Shown here piece after piece: positions 62,076-64,000 of a stretch of DNA of 64,000 nucleotides. Within the stretch, counting starts at the first letter, position 1, and every line of letters begins with the position of its first letter. Source of the stretch: JAJPKR01 sp050746125 (GTDB taxonomy: Bacteria; Acidobacteriota; Terriglobia; Terriglobales; SCQP01); NCBI GenBank assembly GCA_050746125.1, contig JBOGKX010000195.1:5538-69537 (forward strand). Reading direction: 5' to 3'. The notes beneath the pieces are model-generated. The model saw only the letters and a program-made list of their open reading frames with translations. It made no database searches and was not told the origin of the DNA. The position numbers were made by a program, and so were the translations under genes.

Positions 62076-64000
62076 CTACAGTTGCCGCCGCACCTGGAAG
62101 ACGTGGGCCGGATAGACGGCGGGATCGAGCCGCACCCATTGCCGCCGCCCCTGCCAGCGCCCGCGATAACCGCCGAGCAAGTCGTCAATTTCGAAGCTCT
62201 CGTCGGGGCCCAGGCCCAGCTCTTCGAGCGGCAGCTCAACGAATGCGCTCTGGGGATGGAACGGATCGAGATTGACAGCGATCAGCAATAGCTCGCCGGC
62301 GGCGGGCGACTGCCTGGCATAAAAAAGCACCTGGTCGTTGTCGGCGGGTATGAAGCGCAGCCCGTCGAGGCGGGCGAGCGCGGGATGCCGGCGGCGGATG
62401 TCGTTGATCCGGGCAATCTCTTGTTTGATATTGCCGGGGCGGTCCCAATCCCAGACCTTGAACTGATATTTTTCCGAATCGGCGTACTCCTCGGTGCCGG
62501 GCAAGGCGCGATTTTCGCAAAGCTCGAAGCCGCTGTAGATGCCGTAGCTAGGGCTGAGCGTGGCCGCCAGCACCAGCCGCTGAAGGAAGGCCGGGCATCC
62601 GCCGCGCTGCAAGATCTCGGAAAGGATGTCGGGCGTGTTCGCAAAAAAATTAGGGCGAAAATATTCCCGGCCGGGTCCGTGCGCCAGCTCTTGCAGATAG
62701 TCGGTAAGTTCCGCTTTGGTGTTGCGCCAGGTGAAGTAAGTGTAGGACTGCGAGAAGCCGAGCTTGGCGAGGTAATGCATCACTTTGGGGCGCGTAAACG
62801 CCTCGGACAAAAAGATCGCGTCGGGATGGCGGGCGCGCACCGCGGCGATCAGCCATTGCCAGAAGGCGAAGGGCTTGGTGTGCGGATTATCCACGCGGAA
62901 GATGCGCAGCCACTGGTCGGCCCAGAACAGCACCACATCGCGCAGCGCCAGCCACAAATCCGGAATCGCCGCCGGCGCATAGAAATCAACGTTGACGATG
63001 TCCTCGTACTTCTTGGGCGGATTCTCCGCATAGCGCACCGTCCCGTCCGGCCGCCACCGGAACCACTCCGGATGCTGCCGCAGCCACGGATGATCGGGCG
63101 AGCACTGGATCGCGTAATCCAACGCGATCTCCAACCGGTGCCGGCGCGCGGCTTCGATCAGCCGGCGGAAATCCGCCAGGCTGCCCAGCGCCGGCAGCAC
63201 CGCATCGTGCCCGCCGGTCTCGTCGCCGATCGCATAGACGCTGCCCACGTCATCCGGGTCGGCGAGCAGGCTGTTGTTGCGGCCCTTCCGGTTGGTGTGC
63301 CCGACCGGGTGGATCGGGGGGAAATACAGCACGTCGAAACCCATGTCGCGAATTCGCGGCAGCTCGTTGATCACGTCGTCGAACGTGCCGTGGCGGTGCG
63401 GATCGCGCGTCGCCGAACGCGGAAACATCTCATACCAGCTGGCAAAACCGGCCTGCGAACGATCGGCGTCCAGCGGCAACTCGTTGCTGCGCACCGGGAA
63501 CGGCCGGTGTCCGGCGGCCTCCACCGCGGCCCGGGTGGAATCGCCCAGTACCGCTTCGATCCGCTGCGCCGCCTCGTCGCCATCGACCAGCGCCGCCGCC
63601 GCTTCCACCGCCGCCCGCGCCCGGCCACCGCAAGCCGCCGCGATCTCATGCAGCAGCCGATGCGCCTCGTTCAGTTCCGACGTCACGTCCTGGTCCGCCT
63701 CCCGCTTGCGCATCAGGTCGCGCCGCAGCGTGCCCCAATCGTCCCACCAGGCCTCGATCGCGAACCAGTGCCGGCCGACACGCACCGGAGTGAACGCCGC
63801 TTCCCAGCGATCGTTCACCACCGGCCGCATCGGCTCGCGCTGCCACTGCTCGGTGTCCGCCGGCCGCCACAGCAGTGCCGCCGCCAGCGCCTCGTGCCCA
63901 TCGGCAAAAATATCAGCCGCAACCGTCACTCGATCGCCCGCCAGCCGCTTGACCGCGAACCGCCCGTCATCCACCGCCGGGGCCACCGCCTCGATCACGA
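62076..64000 (-). CDS. glgE: alpha-1,4-glucan:maltose-1-phosphate maltosyltransferase (start beyond window edge)
   Basis: At least 641 residues of a GH13_3 enzyme that extends alpha-glucan with maltose 1-phosphate. A GTG at 63998 is an in-frame codon, but the true start is probably just outside the window because homologues have a few more residues before VIEAV. An N-terminal beta-sandwich (20-90) is followed by the amylase barrel: FPPIHPVGHTNRKG, the nucleophile Asp370 in FRVDNPHTKPF and the acid/base Glu in IFLSEAFTRP. The C-terminal beta domain ends QVRRQL. GlgE is part of the trehalose-glycogen route; treS and glgB are not visible here. Confidence 0.94.
   Translation of the reverse strand, partial: VIEAVAPAVDDGRFAVKRLAGDRVTVAADIFADGHEALAAALLWRPADTEQWQREPMRPVVNDRWEAAFTPVRVGRHWFAIEAWWDDWGTLRRDLMRKREADQDVTSELNEAHRLLHEIAAACGGRARAAVEAAAALVDGDEAAQRIEAVLGDSTRAAVEAAGHRPFPVRSNELPLDADRSQAGFASWYEMFPRSATRDPHRHGTFDDVINELPRIRDMGFDVLYFPPIHPVGHTNRKGRNNSLLADPDDVGSVYAIGDETGGHDAVLPALGSLADFRRLIEAARRHRLEIALDYAIQCSPDHPWLRQHPEWFRWRPDGTVRYAENPPKKYEDIVNVDFYAPAAIPDLWLALRDVVLFWADQWLRIFRVDNPHTKPFAFWQWLIAAVRARHPDAIFLSEAFTRPKVMHYLAKLGFSQSYTYFTWRNTKAELTDYLQELAHGPGREYFRPNFFANTPDILSEILQRGGCPAFLQRLVLAATLSPSYGIYSGFELCENRALPGTEEYADSEKYQFKVWDWDRPGNIKQEIARINDIRRRHPALARLDGLRFIPADNDQVLFYARQSPAAGELLLIAVNLDPFHPQSAFVELPLEELGLGPDESFEIDDLLGGYRGRWQGRRQWVRLDPAVYPAHVFQVRRQL

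Overview
The window is a GC-rich, densely packed bacterial chromosome segment. Most genes lie in long same-strand runs joined by ATGA, GTGA or TGATG stop/start overlaps. The gene content suggests an acidobacterium: a gap-pgk-tpiA-tRNA-Leu-secG run, an imuA-imuB-dnaE2 mutasome, tandem DUF507 genes, a PilMNOP/GspEF block and a tiny conserved-looking membrane protein. This placement is inference from gene content, because no rRNA is present. No phage, insertion sequence, CRISPR array or replication origin was seen.

Left part (1-16.7 kb). A minus-strand MoxR-type chaperone operon (membrane protein, DUF4129, DUF4350, MoxR ATPase, DUF58) runs off the left edge. It is followed by a plus-strand surface-glycan cluster at 4.2-10.8 kb: a glycosidase-like barrel whose halves are in permuted order, a dTDP-L-rhamnose 4-epimerase-like enzyme with a Cys4 insertion, a GT4 glycosyltransferase and three consecutive CgeB-like glycosyltransferases. 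After an exported TPR protein and a small membrane protein comes a minus-strand run whose transcription order is gap, pgk, tpiA, tRNA-Leu(GAG), secG and an MBL-fold hydrolase.

Middle part (16.9-37 kb). Plus strand: a SurA/PpiD-like folding factor, asd-lysC (aspartate pathway), a small exported protein, an FAD reductase, and ackA (TTG start) with xfp (phosphoketolase), which together convert sugar phosphates to acetate and ATP. Minus strand: the imuA-imuB-dnaE2 translesion cassette runs on into an SRAP (HMCES/YedK) gene, a GNAT gene, a small membrane protein and a DUF2231 protein. Between the last two lies a 360-base stretch with gene remnants. Then come an NmrA-like protein, a CBS protein and a DUF1059 protein with a clear terminator.

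Right part (37-64 kb). tRNA-Arg(ACG); a seven-gene type IV pilus/type II secretion-like operon (GspF, GspE, PilM, PilN, PilO, PilP-like, pseudopilin) without a secretin; a Tat-exported six-hairpin glycosidase coupled to a small unknown gene; recN-lolA; an acyl-CoA dehydrogenase; galT, yraN and a class III aminotransferase; cysS; a radical SAM protein with an unusual Cys spacing; and a long minus-strand run of glgE, two DUF507 genes, DUF3467, a PMT-type glycosyltransferase, leuB and an aldehyde dehydrogenase. The best candidates for undescribed biology are the permuted-barrel/CgeB glycan cluster and the CX8CX2C radical SAM protein.
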